From Leadbetterella sp040829825 (lineage in GTDB: Bacteria > Bacteroidota > Bacteroidia > Cytophagales > Spirosomataceae), in NCBI RefSeq assembly GCF_040829825.1, contig NZ_JBFOLH010000024.1: DNA of 64,000 nucleotides; one strand, 5' to 3'. Each line of letters begins with the position of its first letter. Position 1 is the stretch's first letter. Below are positions 25,301-33,021 of the stretch, piece by piece. The notes under the pieces were generated by a model that had not been told where the DNA came from, did no database searches, and saw only the letters and a list, made by a program, of their open reading frames with translations. The translations under genes and the position numbers were made by a program.

Positions 25301-26186
25301 TGTAGAGCAATTCGTAAAGCCTGAAAGGCTAGCACAAAACGATAAAGTTGGTAGAGAAAAATGGTGGCGCTTCTTAAGGGCAAGAAATGAATTATACGAG
25401 ACCATATCAAAGTTAGACCAGGTCATGGTTGTTCCATTAGTTAGCAAATATTCACCTTTTGATTTTGCGCCAACGAACATTGTATATATGCATAAACTAG
25501 GAGTGATTGTCTTTAGTGATTTTCATAAATTTGCTGTTCTTTCTAGTTCTTTACATAACATATGGTGCTGGAAGAATTCTTCCACACTAGGGTCAGGGAC
25601 GTTAAATTACTCAACAACGGATTGTTTTGAAACATACCCTTTCCCAAATGAAGATATTTCAAATAACTTAGATCTACTTGGGAAAGAATATTATACCAAG
25701 CGGAAAGCACTAATGGAAAAATCAGGGATTGGATTAACTAAAATGTATAATCAACTTCACAATAACGGTTTGATGACAATTCGTGAGGGAGATGATTTTG
25801 ACAAAAAGCGGCTTGAGCAACGGCATGGAAAAGGTAGTCTTTTGTGGAAAAATCACTTACAGAATATCCCATCAATAGCTTTTAATGAAACTGTAAGATT
25901 GATAGAGGAATTACGAGTAACTAGACGTAAGTTAGATTCAGTTGTTTTGGCAGCTTATGGATGGTCAGATATTCAACTGAGACATGATTTTTATGAATTG
26001 GAATACCTCCCGGAAAACGACAGAATTCGCTTTACTATTCACCCTGAGGCACGTAAAGAAATATTAAACCGGCTACTAAAATTAAATCACCAATTGCATA
26101 CTATTGAAATGTCTGATAAAACCAAGATAGAGAATCATTCTAAACAAAGCAAGTTTAAAAATAATCCATCAAATACGCTGTTTTAA
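22308..26186 (+). CDS. N6-adenine DNA methyltransferase (Eco57I/PglX/DrmMI-like) with switchable C-terminus
   Basis: 1292 aa. Motif I CDVACGSGHILLSA near 515-530, DKNPLAVELCKVALWLE next, and the catalytic NPPF in DCILGNPPFLGG near 777-788 define a class of N6-adenine methyltransferases used in BREX, DISARM and type IIG/Eco57I systems. The N-terminus (1-400) is a helical scaffold. From residue 911 (VMGNPFPLKAN) to about 985 the DNA is part of an inverted repeat, and residues about 985-1210 form the probable target-recognition region, with a second version encoded on the opposite strand at 26192-27281. The conserved tail EYLPENDRIRFTIHPEARK is shared with that version. It is the last gene of the operon, presumably marking self DNA and setting specificity. 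Confidence 0.9.
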   Translation: MKYTTINIQGNLISEEILQKVESGEAQGQTVTDFGFEPGANIRSEIEYAWSRIKLDWKHFSEKSQNLPASDPYGTALSRRWMEQFLDSLGFHHTRQKSNLTGENNQGYHISHTASNRDDLPIHIVGFMEPDKPDKNTLDIKTSGGTSRLSPHATVQEYLNVTEHLFGIATNGLHLRLIRDSGRLIKLTYLEFDLKRMLDEDKYSEFTLLFRLLHASRFPHSKSEADQCLLEKYYQNSIDAGNRIRNGLSLAVKESLVALGNGLLNQPENEDLREAYRRGELSAYELNHQLLRLIYRLLFLMVTEERGLIFDTGNESDEQRRNKEIYYRFYSLARLRKLSESRYIFEQQYTDLWQGLMQTFGFFEPGSKGIRLGIHPLGSELFQHTAIQHISQSLVNNRVLLECIRNLNEFEDIKKNRVLINFRSLDVEELGSIYEGLLELAPVITTGDGQEYHFTYEKGGERSTSGSHYTPEDLVKPLIQHSLEYLIEERVTPFYRGKASAGETTEKLLNLKVCDVACGSGHILLSAARRIAQEVARVETGEQQPNPNAFRNALKRVISHCIYGVDKNPLAVELCKVALWLESHNPGKPLNFLDHHIKCGDAIVGLGQRNELENGIADEAFKTLADDDKEISKAFRDKNVKERKARTTGAGQQLTLEQGVDTSVQETMTEYQAFNQLPETTPEEIERKVKAYKKFMDGKGPTFLKAMADTQEAQFFIPKIADTKDYLMTDADFRLILSGYKGWQDRKVAKAASVAFTQRFFHWFIEFPEVFHEGGFDCILGNPPFLGGQKLSGAYGPSFLEYIKYAYKPIGAVDLVTYFFRKIFTLLKPGGFQSLISTNTIAQGSAREGGLDVICSNGGIINHAVKSMRWPGKAAVEVALVTIHKGPWNKDIILDAKKVDRITPYLDDSEVMGNPFPLKANSNKSFQGSIVLGKGFVLTTEEAQRLINKDPRNKDVLFPYLNGDDLNNDPEQKPSRWVINFFDWPEEKARTYPDCFAIVEQFVKPERLAQNDKVGREKWWRFLRARNELYETISKLDQVMVVPLVSKYSPFDFAPTNIVYMHKLGVIVFSDFHKFAVLSSSLHNIWCWKNSSTLGSGTLNYSTTDCFETYPFPNEDISNNLDLLGKEYYTKRKALMEKSGIGLTKMYNQLHNNGLMTIREGDDFDKKRLEQRHGKGSLLWKNHLQNIPSIAFNETVRLIEELRVTRRKLDSVVLAAYGWSDIQLRHDFYELEYLPENDRIRFTIHPEARKEILNRLLKLNHQLHTIEMSDKTKIENHSKQSKFKNNPSNTLF
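25037..25262 (+). repeat. Left inverted repeat (within active methyltransferase)
   Basis: Begins abruptly at GGTGATGGGAAATCC. By eye the first ~190 bases differ from the right arm at only about seven positions, with perfect runs of 51 bases (25037-25087) and 56 bases (25147-25202). After about 25228 the DNA diverges while protein similarity continues for a few more codons. Confidence 0.85.
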
Positions 26187-26191
26187 TGTTC

Positions 26192-27281
26192 TTATTCTTT
26201 TGAGAACAGGTCAATGACTTGAGTAGATTTGTTTACTTTAAGCTTATTCATAGAAATTGGCTGTAATTCTATTTCAGTTTTGTGTAACTTGTGATTTAAC
26301 TGCAAAAGACGATTGAGTATTTCCTTTCTAGCATAAGGATGGATGGTATATCGAATACGATCATTTTCAGGCAAATATTCCATTTCATAGAAGTCATGGT
26401 TTAACTCAATATCCTCCCACTCATATTGTTTAAGTATGGCTCTATCTAGCATACAATGAATATATCTGAGCTTTAGTATCGCATCTTTTAGTTCATCGTC
26501 TTTATTGTATCCAATTTCATGAAATAAGTTATACAGTTCGGTAAACCCAATACAGAATTTTGTCATTACTGATTTACGGAGTTTATTTAATTCAATTCCA
26601 ATATCCTTACTTTCTTCATCTAAATGGATTTGCAATGGAAAAGTTTCAAATGCATTAGTTGGAGAATATCTCAATGTAGAAGAACCCATAGTAGAACTAT
26701 TTTTCCATGCCCATATTTCGTGAATAGAAGAAGAAAATATCGAAAAATGATGAAAAGAGTCTAATGCGAAAGCAATGATTGAATCAGAGAAAACAACATT
26801 TTGAGGTTGGAAGTCTATTGCCAAGTACTTGGTATATCTATTCATCACCATGACCTGGTCTAACTTTGATATGGTATTATAAAGAGCCGGACGTTTTTCC
26901 CCGTAAATCCACCATTTTTGAGGCAAAGGTCTTCTTAACGCATAGGTTCCTACTATTTCATTGCCATTTTTATCTAATTTCCAACGTTGTCTTTCTGGTT
27001 TCACACGCTCTTCAAGTATTTTAAAGCAATCATGATATGTCCTTGCCTTTTCTTCACTCCAATCGAAGAAATTGATGACCCACCGGGAAGGTTTCTGCTC
27101 CGGATCATTGTTCAGATCATCGCCGTTTAAGTATGGAAATAGCACATCTTTATTCCTGGGATCTTTATTTAAAAGCCTTTGGGCTTCCTCGGTCGTTAAA
27201 ACAAAGCCCTTCCCTAATATGATACTACCTTGAAAGCTCTTGTTGGAGTTCGCCTTCAGAGGAAATGGATTTCCCATCACC
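26192..27281 (-). CDS. Silent alternative target-recognition cassette of the methyltransferase
   Basis: An open frame of 362 codons equivalent to residues 911-1292 of the methyltransferase, on the opposite strand. It starts in the shared repeat (MGNPFPLKANSNKS), then has a different middle part (e.g. KWWIYGEKRPALYNTISKLD, WAWKNSSTMGSSTLRYSPTN) and ends with the same tail motif EYLPENDRIRYTIHPYARK. It lacks a methylase catalytic domain and a credible promoter or start, so it is probably not translated as it stands. Its frame is intact over more than 1 kb, which argues for selection through being switched into use. Its stop is 5 bases from the stop of the active gene. Confidence 0.8.
27056..27281 (-). 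repeat. Right inverted repeat (within silent cassette)
   Basis: Mirror copy of 25037-25262. Identity ends at 27281; the 100 bases to the recombinase gene are unrelated to methyltransferase sequence upstream of the left arm. This places the recombination window inside the shared coding stretch. Confidence 0.85.
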
Positions 27282-27342
27282 AGGGAATTAGCTTGTAATA
27301 AGCTGATCCATAATTAATAATAAAACAACAAATAGTGATTAA

Positions 27343-27381
27343 ATGAAGTATTTTCTATATTTCGCTTCACAAATACTTCAT
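27343..27381. promoter_or_regulatory. Inverted repeat upstream of the cassette recombinase
   Basis: Perfect 11-base arms ATGAAGTATTT (27343-27353) and AAATACTTCAT (27371-27381), 17 bases apart, ending 4 bases before the recombinase ATG. A near -7 box (TATATTTC, 27356-27363) lies between the arms. It could be an autoregulatory operator or a recombinase binding site. Confidence 0.5.
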
Positions 27382-27385
27382 AAAC

Positions 27386-28543
27386 ATGAATAAGAAAATT
27401 ACATATGCATTTGTGCAAAAGCCGGAAGCCAACAAAAAAGGGCTTTATCCAATTTATTTGAGAGCTTTCCAAAGTGGGAAAAAAATAGAAATCGCTACTT
27501 CTATAACACTTACTAATAGGGATTGGTCAGCAATCCGCCAGCGGGTAAAAAAAAGTAACAAGCTCCATGAACGACATAATGCTATTCTCGATGCTTACGA
27601 TAAAAAAGTACTAAAACTATTAATCAACAACTTCGTTCATGACGAAACACCACTTACACTTCGGCAATTCAAAGACAAAATACTTTCTACGCACCAGACG
27701 GATGGTAGTTTTACCGATTACATACTAAATTACCTGAATGAAAATAAAGCCAGGTTGAGAATTGAATCTTGGTGGAGTTATAAATCACAAATTACCAAGC
27801 TACTTAAATTTAAAAAGGAAATACTATTTACTGATTTAACGGAACAGTTCATTAATGATTATCATCTTTATATGTTGACGACGTTAGGAAACAATGAAAA
27901 TACAGCGAGTAAAAGTCTTAGATCACTGCGTACATTTGTAAATATTTCGCTCCGTTATGGATATATGAAAAATAATCCTTTCAAATTCATAACCATTAAA
28001 AAAGTAGACGGTAAGCGTGACTTTTTGAGTTTAGAAGAGCTTAATAAATTGTCAGAGGCATATTTTTCGGGTAAAGTCACAAAGTCGATAGAAAAAGAAA
28101 TTCTACAATATTTCCTGTTTTCATGTTATACTGGATTACGTTACTCAGATTTAAAGACACTCCAGGCGGGTTCAATCGACGGTAATAAAATCAAGATCAA
28201 TATGCACAAGACCGGATACCTTGTTGTCATTCCCTTAACACAAAAAGCAATACAACTTTTACCACAAAAAATACCATTCGGTACTGAGCCTGTATTTCGC
28301 ATATATTGTAATAAGGTGACCAACAGAATACTAAAAAAAATTGGTCAGACATACGGTATTCCAAAAAAACTCACTTGTCATGTCGCCAGACATACTTTTG
28401 CCACCGCTTCAATAACGTTAGGTATCCCTATTGAGGTTGTGAGCAAACTACTTGGGCATACTAGCCTCAAAACCACTCAGGTTTATGCAAAGATTGTGGA
28501 TAATGTTAAAGAAAGAGAAATGGAAAAATGGGATAGACTTTAA
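27386..28543 (+). CDS. Tyrosine recombinase, probable invertase of the methyltransferase cassette
   Basis: 385 aa, Bacteroidota-type integrase/invertase. The N-terminal Arm-binding-like region (AFVQKPEANKKGLYPIYLRA) and SAM-like domain (about 100-200) are followed by a catalytic domain with CYTGLRYSDLKTL (Arg), HVARHTFATAS (HxxR), LLGHTSLKTTQVYAK (His and Tyr near 368). All catalytic residues are present. It sits immediately beyond the silent cassette, as recombinases do in BREX PglX and type I hsdS shufflons, so inversion of 25037-27281 is its likely job. It is not near an element end with an attachment site that I can see. Confidence 0.85.
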   Translation: MNKKITYAFVQKPEANKKGLYPIYLRAFQSGKKIEIATSITLTNRDWSAIRQRVKKSNKLHERHNAILDAYDKKVLKLLINNFVHDETPLTLRQFKDKILSTHQTDGSFTDYILNYLNENKARLRIESWWSYKSQITKLLKFKKEILFTDLTEQFINDYHLYMLTTLGNNENTASKSLRSLRTFVNISLRYGYMKNNPFKFITIKKVDGKRDFLSLEELNKLSEAYFSGKVTKSIEKEILQYFLFSCYTGLRYSDLKTLQAGSIDGNKIKINMHKTGYLVVIPLTQKAIQLLPQKIPFGTEPVFRIYCNKVTNRILKKIGQTYGIPKKLTCHVARHTFATASITLGIPIEVVSKLLGHTSLKTTQVYAKIVDNVKEREMEKWDRL

Positions 28544-28617
28544 AGTTTGTAATGCTACTACAAATAAATTGAAGTTGCAAATTTTTGATGTTAGCCCTAA
28601 AATTTTACTTCTTTAGG

Positions 28618-28764
28618 TCATTTTGCTCTTTCTTTTCGATTTTTTGGATTATGAATATCTGAAAAATGTGATAAGTCAATGTCTTGTTTTAAAATTAATT
28701 TGTCATAAAGATTAGCTAATACGATCAAGTCATCAAGAAATTGGTTCGAGAAACGTTCAATAGG
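28618..28764 (-). pseudogene. 3' fragment of an unidentified gene cut by the right serine-recombinase unit
   Basis: On the minus strand a clean frame ends with TGA at 28618 and reads back to 28764 (FLDDLIVLANLYDKL and a basic tail), exactly where homology to the other recombinase unit begins (28765). It then hits a stop inside that unit (28777). This pattern suggests that the unit landed in, or deleted the 5' part of, this gene. I do not recognise the family. The stretch 28544-28617 holds nothing else. Confidence 0.4.
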
Positions 28765-28769
28765 CTTAA

Positions 28770-28803
28770 GGAGACACTATACAGTAGCTGTCTCCTTTTT
28801 TTG
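28770..28803 (+). terminator. Rho-independent terminator of the right serine-recombinase unit
   Basis: Same GGAGACA/TGTCTCC hairpin as at 11464, followed by a T tract. The region 28804-28936 between it and the small gene is non-coding and similar to 11500-11629. Confidence 0.7.
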
Positions 28804-28936
28804 TGCCAATAAAAGTCTCTTACCCAAACTGTTATAGTCGGGTCATCTATGGTTCGATTTTCGTGACTGAAGTTTTTAAGCCAATGTGTGATATTTCTTA
28901 AAAAACCTGCTCAAAAATGTCGTTAACCTGTTTTTT

Positions 28937-29119
28937 CTATAGTTCGATTTCTCCTTGGGGTTTTGAGGCTTTTTCTTCCCCGGCTTTTTTATGATTTTTT
29001 GCCATAAGATAAAGAAAGTCCACTATAACGGTTGCTTCATCATCTTCGACTTCAATACCATTTTTTGCTAATATCGCAATTGCACGCCTAACTGAAACCT
29101 TTTTATCCGTGAAATTCAT
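28937..29119 (-). CDS. Small conserved protein of the serine-recombinase unit
   Basis: 60 aa, beginning MNFTDKKVSVRRAIAILAKN and ending with a charged tail GEIEL. Mostly helical with an acidic middle. It is the intact version of the frameshifted gene at 11630-11813, always just downstream of the recombinase gene on the same strand. Function unknown; conservation beside two separate recombinase copies suggests a role in element biology. Confidence 0.6.
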   Translation of the reverse strand: MNFTDKKVSVRRAIAILAKNGIEVEDDEATVIVDFLYLMAKNHKKAGEEKASKPQGEIEL

Positions 29120-29124
29120 ATTTA

Positions 29125-30591
29125 TTATTTTTTCACTTGTCGTTTAATTGATAATATTTTAGATAATCCGCCATTTAACCCCAAAGACATATCTCCAGTC
29201 TAGAAATCAACCATAAGCGGAGGGATAAGGTTGGCAAGATGCTTTTTATCTGCAGTGTCTAGATTTGGGAACCTTTTAAGAATATGGACAAAAGATCTGC
29301 TCTCCAACTGATTTTGTTTATCAATATCTGTTAATTTGACATTGATGTCATTCAACTCTCTTTTCAGAGATTTGGAATTGACATGACATTCCCTTTTTAA
29401 CGCAGCATAATCATCGGATTTTAGTACATCTGCCACAAATAACTTTCGGGCCTGGGAAAGGAGTGGATTCCTGTTCAATCAGTTTTCTAACGACCTGATT
29501 TCGATGCTGTAAATACACTGCCTTTTGTGTACCTGTATTCCAATCTTCTAAGATACTGTTGAATAAATCTATCGCTCCGTTTGAAAGCACTAGTTGCCCA
29601 AGTTTACGTTCATAACACTCATTCAAAAAGAGTGCATTGATTCTTGTCTTACATCTTTTCTGACAATGGTAATACGGGTATTTTTTTGTTGAACCTTGGG
29701 AAAAGCTTCCACCGAGCTTTCTATCACAGAGAGGGCATACTAAAACTCCTCTTAGATAAAACGTTTCTTTCAATTTGTCTGTTTTAGCGGTAACTTTCCT
29801 CTTTGTCGTAATGATACGCTGAACCTCGTAAAACAGTGCTTCTGAAATCAATCGCTCGTGGATTCCCTTCGCCATATCGAGTTCCCTTGATTCTGATTTG
29901 ATAGGGATAAGACCACAGTAAACAGGATTGCGTATAAGACGAAAAAAATATGAACGGGAGCATTTCAATCCTCTACTGTCTGCCATCTTTCGGACATCCT
30001 CAATTCTATGGGTATTCTTGACGAGTTGGAGAAAGCCCCACCTTATAATACCCGCCTCAGGTTGCTTAGGGATAATGATTTTCTTGCCATCCACAGTTGT
30101 AAGGTTGATGAAACCCAGGGGAGCTTTGCTCGGATACCTGCCCAACTGTTTTGCACGGCGGATACCGTTTGCCGTGTTCATCGCCCGTCTACTATTTTCT
30201 GCTTCCGGTACAGACAGATATACGGCCAGCATGACCGTACTTTCCGGTACGGAAAAATCTATGGGTTGGTCTATCGCCATCGCTGTCGTTCTGTATTTTC
30301 GAAGCATAATTATCATTTCATAGGCGTATTCAACATTCCGGCTAAACCTGCCCCATTTGATTAACAGTATATTCTTTTCTTTCTTTGGTTTGTTTTTAAC
30401 TTCTAAAAATAGTTTTTTCCATTCAGGTTGATTGAAATTCTTGGCAGAGTAGTCTTCACGGTAAATGCCTTTGACTCCGATATTGTTGTACCTGCAATAT
30501 TTCAGTAACCGTTCTTCTTGTTCTGGTAAGGAATACCCCCTTCTCTTTTGTTCGTCCGTGCTGACGCGGACATATAGTAAGCTGTTTCCGT
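29125..30591 (-). pseudogene. Large serine recombinase, multiply disrupted (right copy)
   Basis: Related by eye to the left copy over its whole length. Three lesions: the ATG position (30591-30589) reads ACG, and one base is lost about 15 bases further on; a frameshift at about 29460-29478 separates the main body from the C-terminal coiled-coil part; and a TAG at 29202-29200 replaces a Gln codon, removing the last 25 residues. The N-terminal catalytic stretch LLYVRVSTDEQKRRG and zinc ribbon CPLCDRKL are still readable. A 442-residue frame exists only because reading runs in from unrelated upstream sequence. Presumed dead. Confidence 0.75.
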
Positions 30592-30841
30592 AAGATAATT
30601 CATTTTCCTTTCCATTGTTTAACGAAAAGATTAAACATATCTTTCTGATCATACTTGTCGCTCTATATGCATGACAAACATATATAGCCGCGCGCTTGTG
30701 TGGAGACACAGTGTCCATTTTGTTTATTTGAAAATTCAATAAAATACTTTATGGTTGATTTTTAAGAAAAAATGAAACTTTTATTTAACTTTAAAAGTTT
30801 TTTATTAAAGTGAATGTTATCGTTAGTCTGCGCACTAGTGA

Positions 30842-31198
30842 ATGGATGAAATAACAGTTCGGAAATTTCTGGAAGACTTTAAAACCAAGATGAAAATCTG
30901 GGATATCGTTTTTATGGATAACCGTGCTAAAAACACCCAGGCACTTTTGGAGCTTGAGATAACGCCTGCCCTGCGGAAGAAGATAATTAACGACCTTACT
31001 CTGGAAGACTATAGCGAAGGCCCTGTACCAGATCAGCAGTTTATGGGCAATGACCTGTGGGTGTTTGGAAAGGATGTGAAACAGCAGGAGGTATATATCA
31101 AGATTACTTTAGGCTATGCTGGAAAAGGGGTGATTTGCATCTCGTTTCATGCGGCTGAGTACCCAATGAAATACCCATTAAAACCCGAAAGGAAATGA
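30842..31198 (+). CDS. MqsR-like toxin of a type II toxin-antitoxin pair
   Basis: 118 aa. The second half (DYSEGPVPDQQFMGNDLWVF, EVYIKITL, GVICISFHAAEYP) follows the MqsR/RelE-fold pattern in which a Lys and a C-terminal SF-(H/K) strand form the mRNA-interferase site. It overlaps the antitoxin gene by 4 bases (ATGA), with the toxin first as in mqsRA. Assignment is by motif order and partner; activity is inferred. Confidence 0.65.
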   Translation: MDEITVRKFLEDFKTKMKIWDIVFMDNRAKNTQALLELEITPALRKKIINDLTLEDYSEGPVPDQQFMGNDLWVFGKDVKQQEVYIKITLGYAGKGVICISFHAAEYPMKYPLKPERK

Positions 31199-32208
31199 AG
31201 AAGATAGTAAGTCCGTTCAGTGATAAACTGCTGGATGTAAAAATTAGGGAGGAGCAAATGTCTTTCAGAAAAGACACGTTTAGCGTGCTGTATCACTATT
31301 ACGAAGATATGGGGGAGCGGTTTACTACTGATGAGCTGGATGAGATAAATTTGAAGCAGGTGTATAATCAGTACAGGGAAAAGTATAACCTGCCCTTTGC
31401 TGAAGAAATAAAAAACATACGGGAAAAATACCAGCTTTCAGCCAGTAAGATGGCCGATGTACTGGGTTTTGGTGCCAATATTTACAGACAGTACGAGGCG
31501 GGTGAGGTGCCTAGCCAGTCCAATGCACGGCTAATTCAACTGGCGGATGACCCTGGGGAGTTTAGAAAGCTGGTTTTATTAAGCGGAGCTCTGGAAGAAA
31601 AGGAACAGGAAAAGGTACTAAAACGAGTAGACCAACTTATTGAAAAGCAAAGCAGGCTTACATTTGATGACCTTATAGCCTGCTATGTATTGGGAGCTAA
31701 GAGTAAGCTTACCCGATATAACGGCTACAAAAAACCGGATATAGAGAAGACCTTTAGTGTGATACAGTTTCTTGTCGCGAAACTAAACCCCACTAAAACG
31801 GCACTGAATAAGCTACTGTTTTATGTAGATTTTATGCATTTCAGTAAACACAGTGTGTCTTTTTTGGGATTGGAGTATAGGGCCATAGAATACGGTACTG
31901 TGCCCAGCCGTTACGAAAGTCTGCTGGAGTACGGGGCTGAAGCCGGCTTTATAACACGGGAAAGATTTACATTAGATAACGGTGGCTATAAGGAAACCTA
32001 TAATTTAGGCAATCATGTCATATCTGCCACTTTTACTGAGGAAGAGGCTGACACTCTAAAACAAGTGACAGAAAGGTTTAAAACATATACTGCTGCTCAA
32101 ATCGTAGGTGTAAATCATAAAGAAGAGGCCTGGTTGAGCAATATACAGAATAAATCTATGGTAGATTATAAATTTGCCTATAAATTACTAACTGACAATG
32201 TGTCATAA
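31195..32208 (+). CDS. HTH plus Panacea (DUF4065/SocA) antitoxin
   Basis: 337 aa. A short N-terminal region is followed by an XRE/MqsA-type HTH (about 75-130: FAEEIKNIREKYQLSASKMA, GFGANIYRQYEAGEVP) and a Panacea/DUF4065 domain (about 185-330: KTALNKLLFYVDFMHF, AIEYGTVPSRYE). The Panacea domain is known to neutralise many unrelated toxins. It probably binds the MqsR-like protein and represses the operon through its HTH. Followed by a terminator at 32335-32375. Confidence 0.8.
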   Translation: MKKIVSPFSDKLLDVKIREEQMSFRKDTFSVLYHYYEDMGERFTTDELDEINLKQVYNQYREKYNLPFAEEIKNIREKYQLSASKMADVLGFGANIYRQYEAGEVPSQSNARLIQLADDPGEFRKLVLLSGALEEKEQEKVLKRVDQLIEKQSRLTFDDLIACYVLGAKSKLTRYNGYKKPDIEKTFSVIQFLVAKLNPTKTALNKLLFYVDFMHFSKHSVSFLGLEYRAIEYGTVPSRYESLLEYGAEAGFITRERFTLDNGGYKETYNLGNHVISATFTEEEADTLKQVTERFKTYTAAQIVGVNHKEEAWLSNIQNKSMVDYKFAYKLLTDNVS

Positions 32209-32334
32209 AAAGGATAGCTGGCAAAGGTTTTGGGCTTTCAGGTGTTAAGCAGAGATACGCCCTTTTCTTGCTAGGAATTGAAAAATTATTATTTTATAAC
32301 TGAAAAATTATAAAGAAGGGATGATATAAAAAGG

Positions 32335-32375
32335 AAAAATGCTCTCGTGGTCGGCAAACTTTGAAGAGCATTTTT
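32335..32375 (+). terminator. Rho-independent terminator after the toxin-antitoxin operon
   Basis: Arms AAAAATGCTCT (32335-32345) and AGAGCATTTTT (32365-32375), ending in a T run. It lies in the 367-base gap 32209-32575, which otherwise contains no gene I can support. Confidence 0.7.
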
Positions 32376-32575
32376 CTACAGATTTTTGGTAGTAGAATCT
32401 AGAAGAGACTAATCCATCTCGTTTCAAGCTACCGTGTGTTTTTGTGTTTAAAAACGCCGTAAATCTACAATTTGTTGTTGAACCAACAAAGTATTCAAGC
32501 ATTTTCTTGCGTTTTTTAATACTACATCGGACTCCTTACTACCTAGTTTTTTATCATTTAAATTTTTTAGTAATC

Positions 32576-32749
32576 ATGGCTACGAATGGAGCAAAAGGCG
32601 GAGGACGCCACGGAGCGATTAAGGATCGCTCACAAGTAGAAAATCCTAAAACAGGATTGTATGTTAAAAGAGACACCGAAACAGGTAAGTTTATGGATGT
32701 CAAAACAACAGGAGGTAAGTTCAAATCAGTAAGAGACGAAAAGAAATAG
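32576..32749 (+). CDS. Small basic protein, first of the TIR-linked cluster
   Basis: 57 aa: GGGRHGAIKDRSQVENP, KTGLYVKRDTETGKFMD. Very basic, glycine-rich at the start, with no cysteine. Proteins with this GRxGAIKxRSQ pattern are widespread and uncharacterised. The ATG at 32576 is used because the longer frame upstream (from 32444) has no matching character. It is followed 2 bases later by the next small gene. Confidence 0.65.
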   Translation: MATNGAKGGGRHGAIKDRSQVENPKTGLYVKRDTETGKFMDVKTTGGKFKSVRDEKK

Positions 32750-32751
32750 TT

Positions 32752-32961
32752 ATGAAAAAATATTATTTAAACCTAGTACCTCAGTCAAATGGTGATTATG
32801 AGGTTCATTCAGAGGATTGTATTTTTAAACCGCAGCGGAATTATGATGATTTAAGTTATCATTATTCTTGCAGTTCTGCAGTTACTACTGCTAAGAGTAG
32901 GCACCCTTTTAAGAAAATTAACGGATGTTATTATTGTTCTAAACCATGTCACACCACCTAG
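32752..32961 (+). CDS. Small Cys/His-rich protein
   Basis: 69 aa: MKKYYLNLVPQSNGDYEVHS, then five Cys and several His (EDCIFKP, HYSCSSA, NGCYYCSKPCHTT). The pattern suggests one small zinc-binding module. Resembles short conserved Bacteroidota proteins of unknown role. In tight tandem with the 57-residue gene. Confidence 0.65.
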   Translation: MKKYYLNLVPQSNGDYEVHSEDCIFKPQRNYDDLSYHYSCSSAVTTAKSRHPFKKINGCYYCSKPCHTT

Positions 32962-33021
32962 TAAATAGTTTGATGGTTGTCGAATTCCGGCAACCCCTTT
33001 GTTTCATTAAAAAAGATATTT

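Larger units (their letters stand above)
25037..27281. other. Invertible DNA segment exchanging the methyltransferase C-terminus
   Basis: Bounded by inverted repeats 25037-25262 and 27281-27056. The segment holds the active C-terminal coding region on the plus strand and the silent one on the minus strand, tail to tail with 5 bases between stops. Inversion anywhere within the repeats would fuse the silent cassette to the methyltransferase N-terminus in the same frame (GTG-ATG-GGA codons on both sides). A tyrosine recombinase gene starts 105 bases beyond the right arm. The switch is inferred from structure only. Confidence 0.75.

Noticed and set aside
13784..26186. BREX system
   Set aside because: The methyltransferase is PglX-like, but no PglZ, BrxC-type ATPase, BrxA/BrxB or Lon-like gene is present.
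29411..30739. 442-residue intact-looking serine recombinase
   Set aside because: The open frame begins in unrelated sequence; comparison with the left copy shows loss of the start, a 1-base deletion, a C-terminal frameshift and a nonsense codon.
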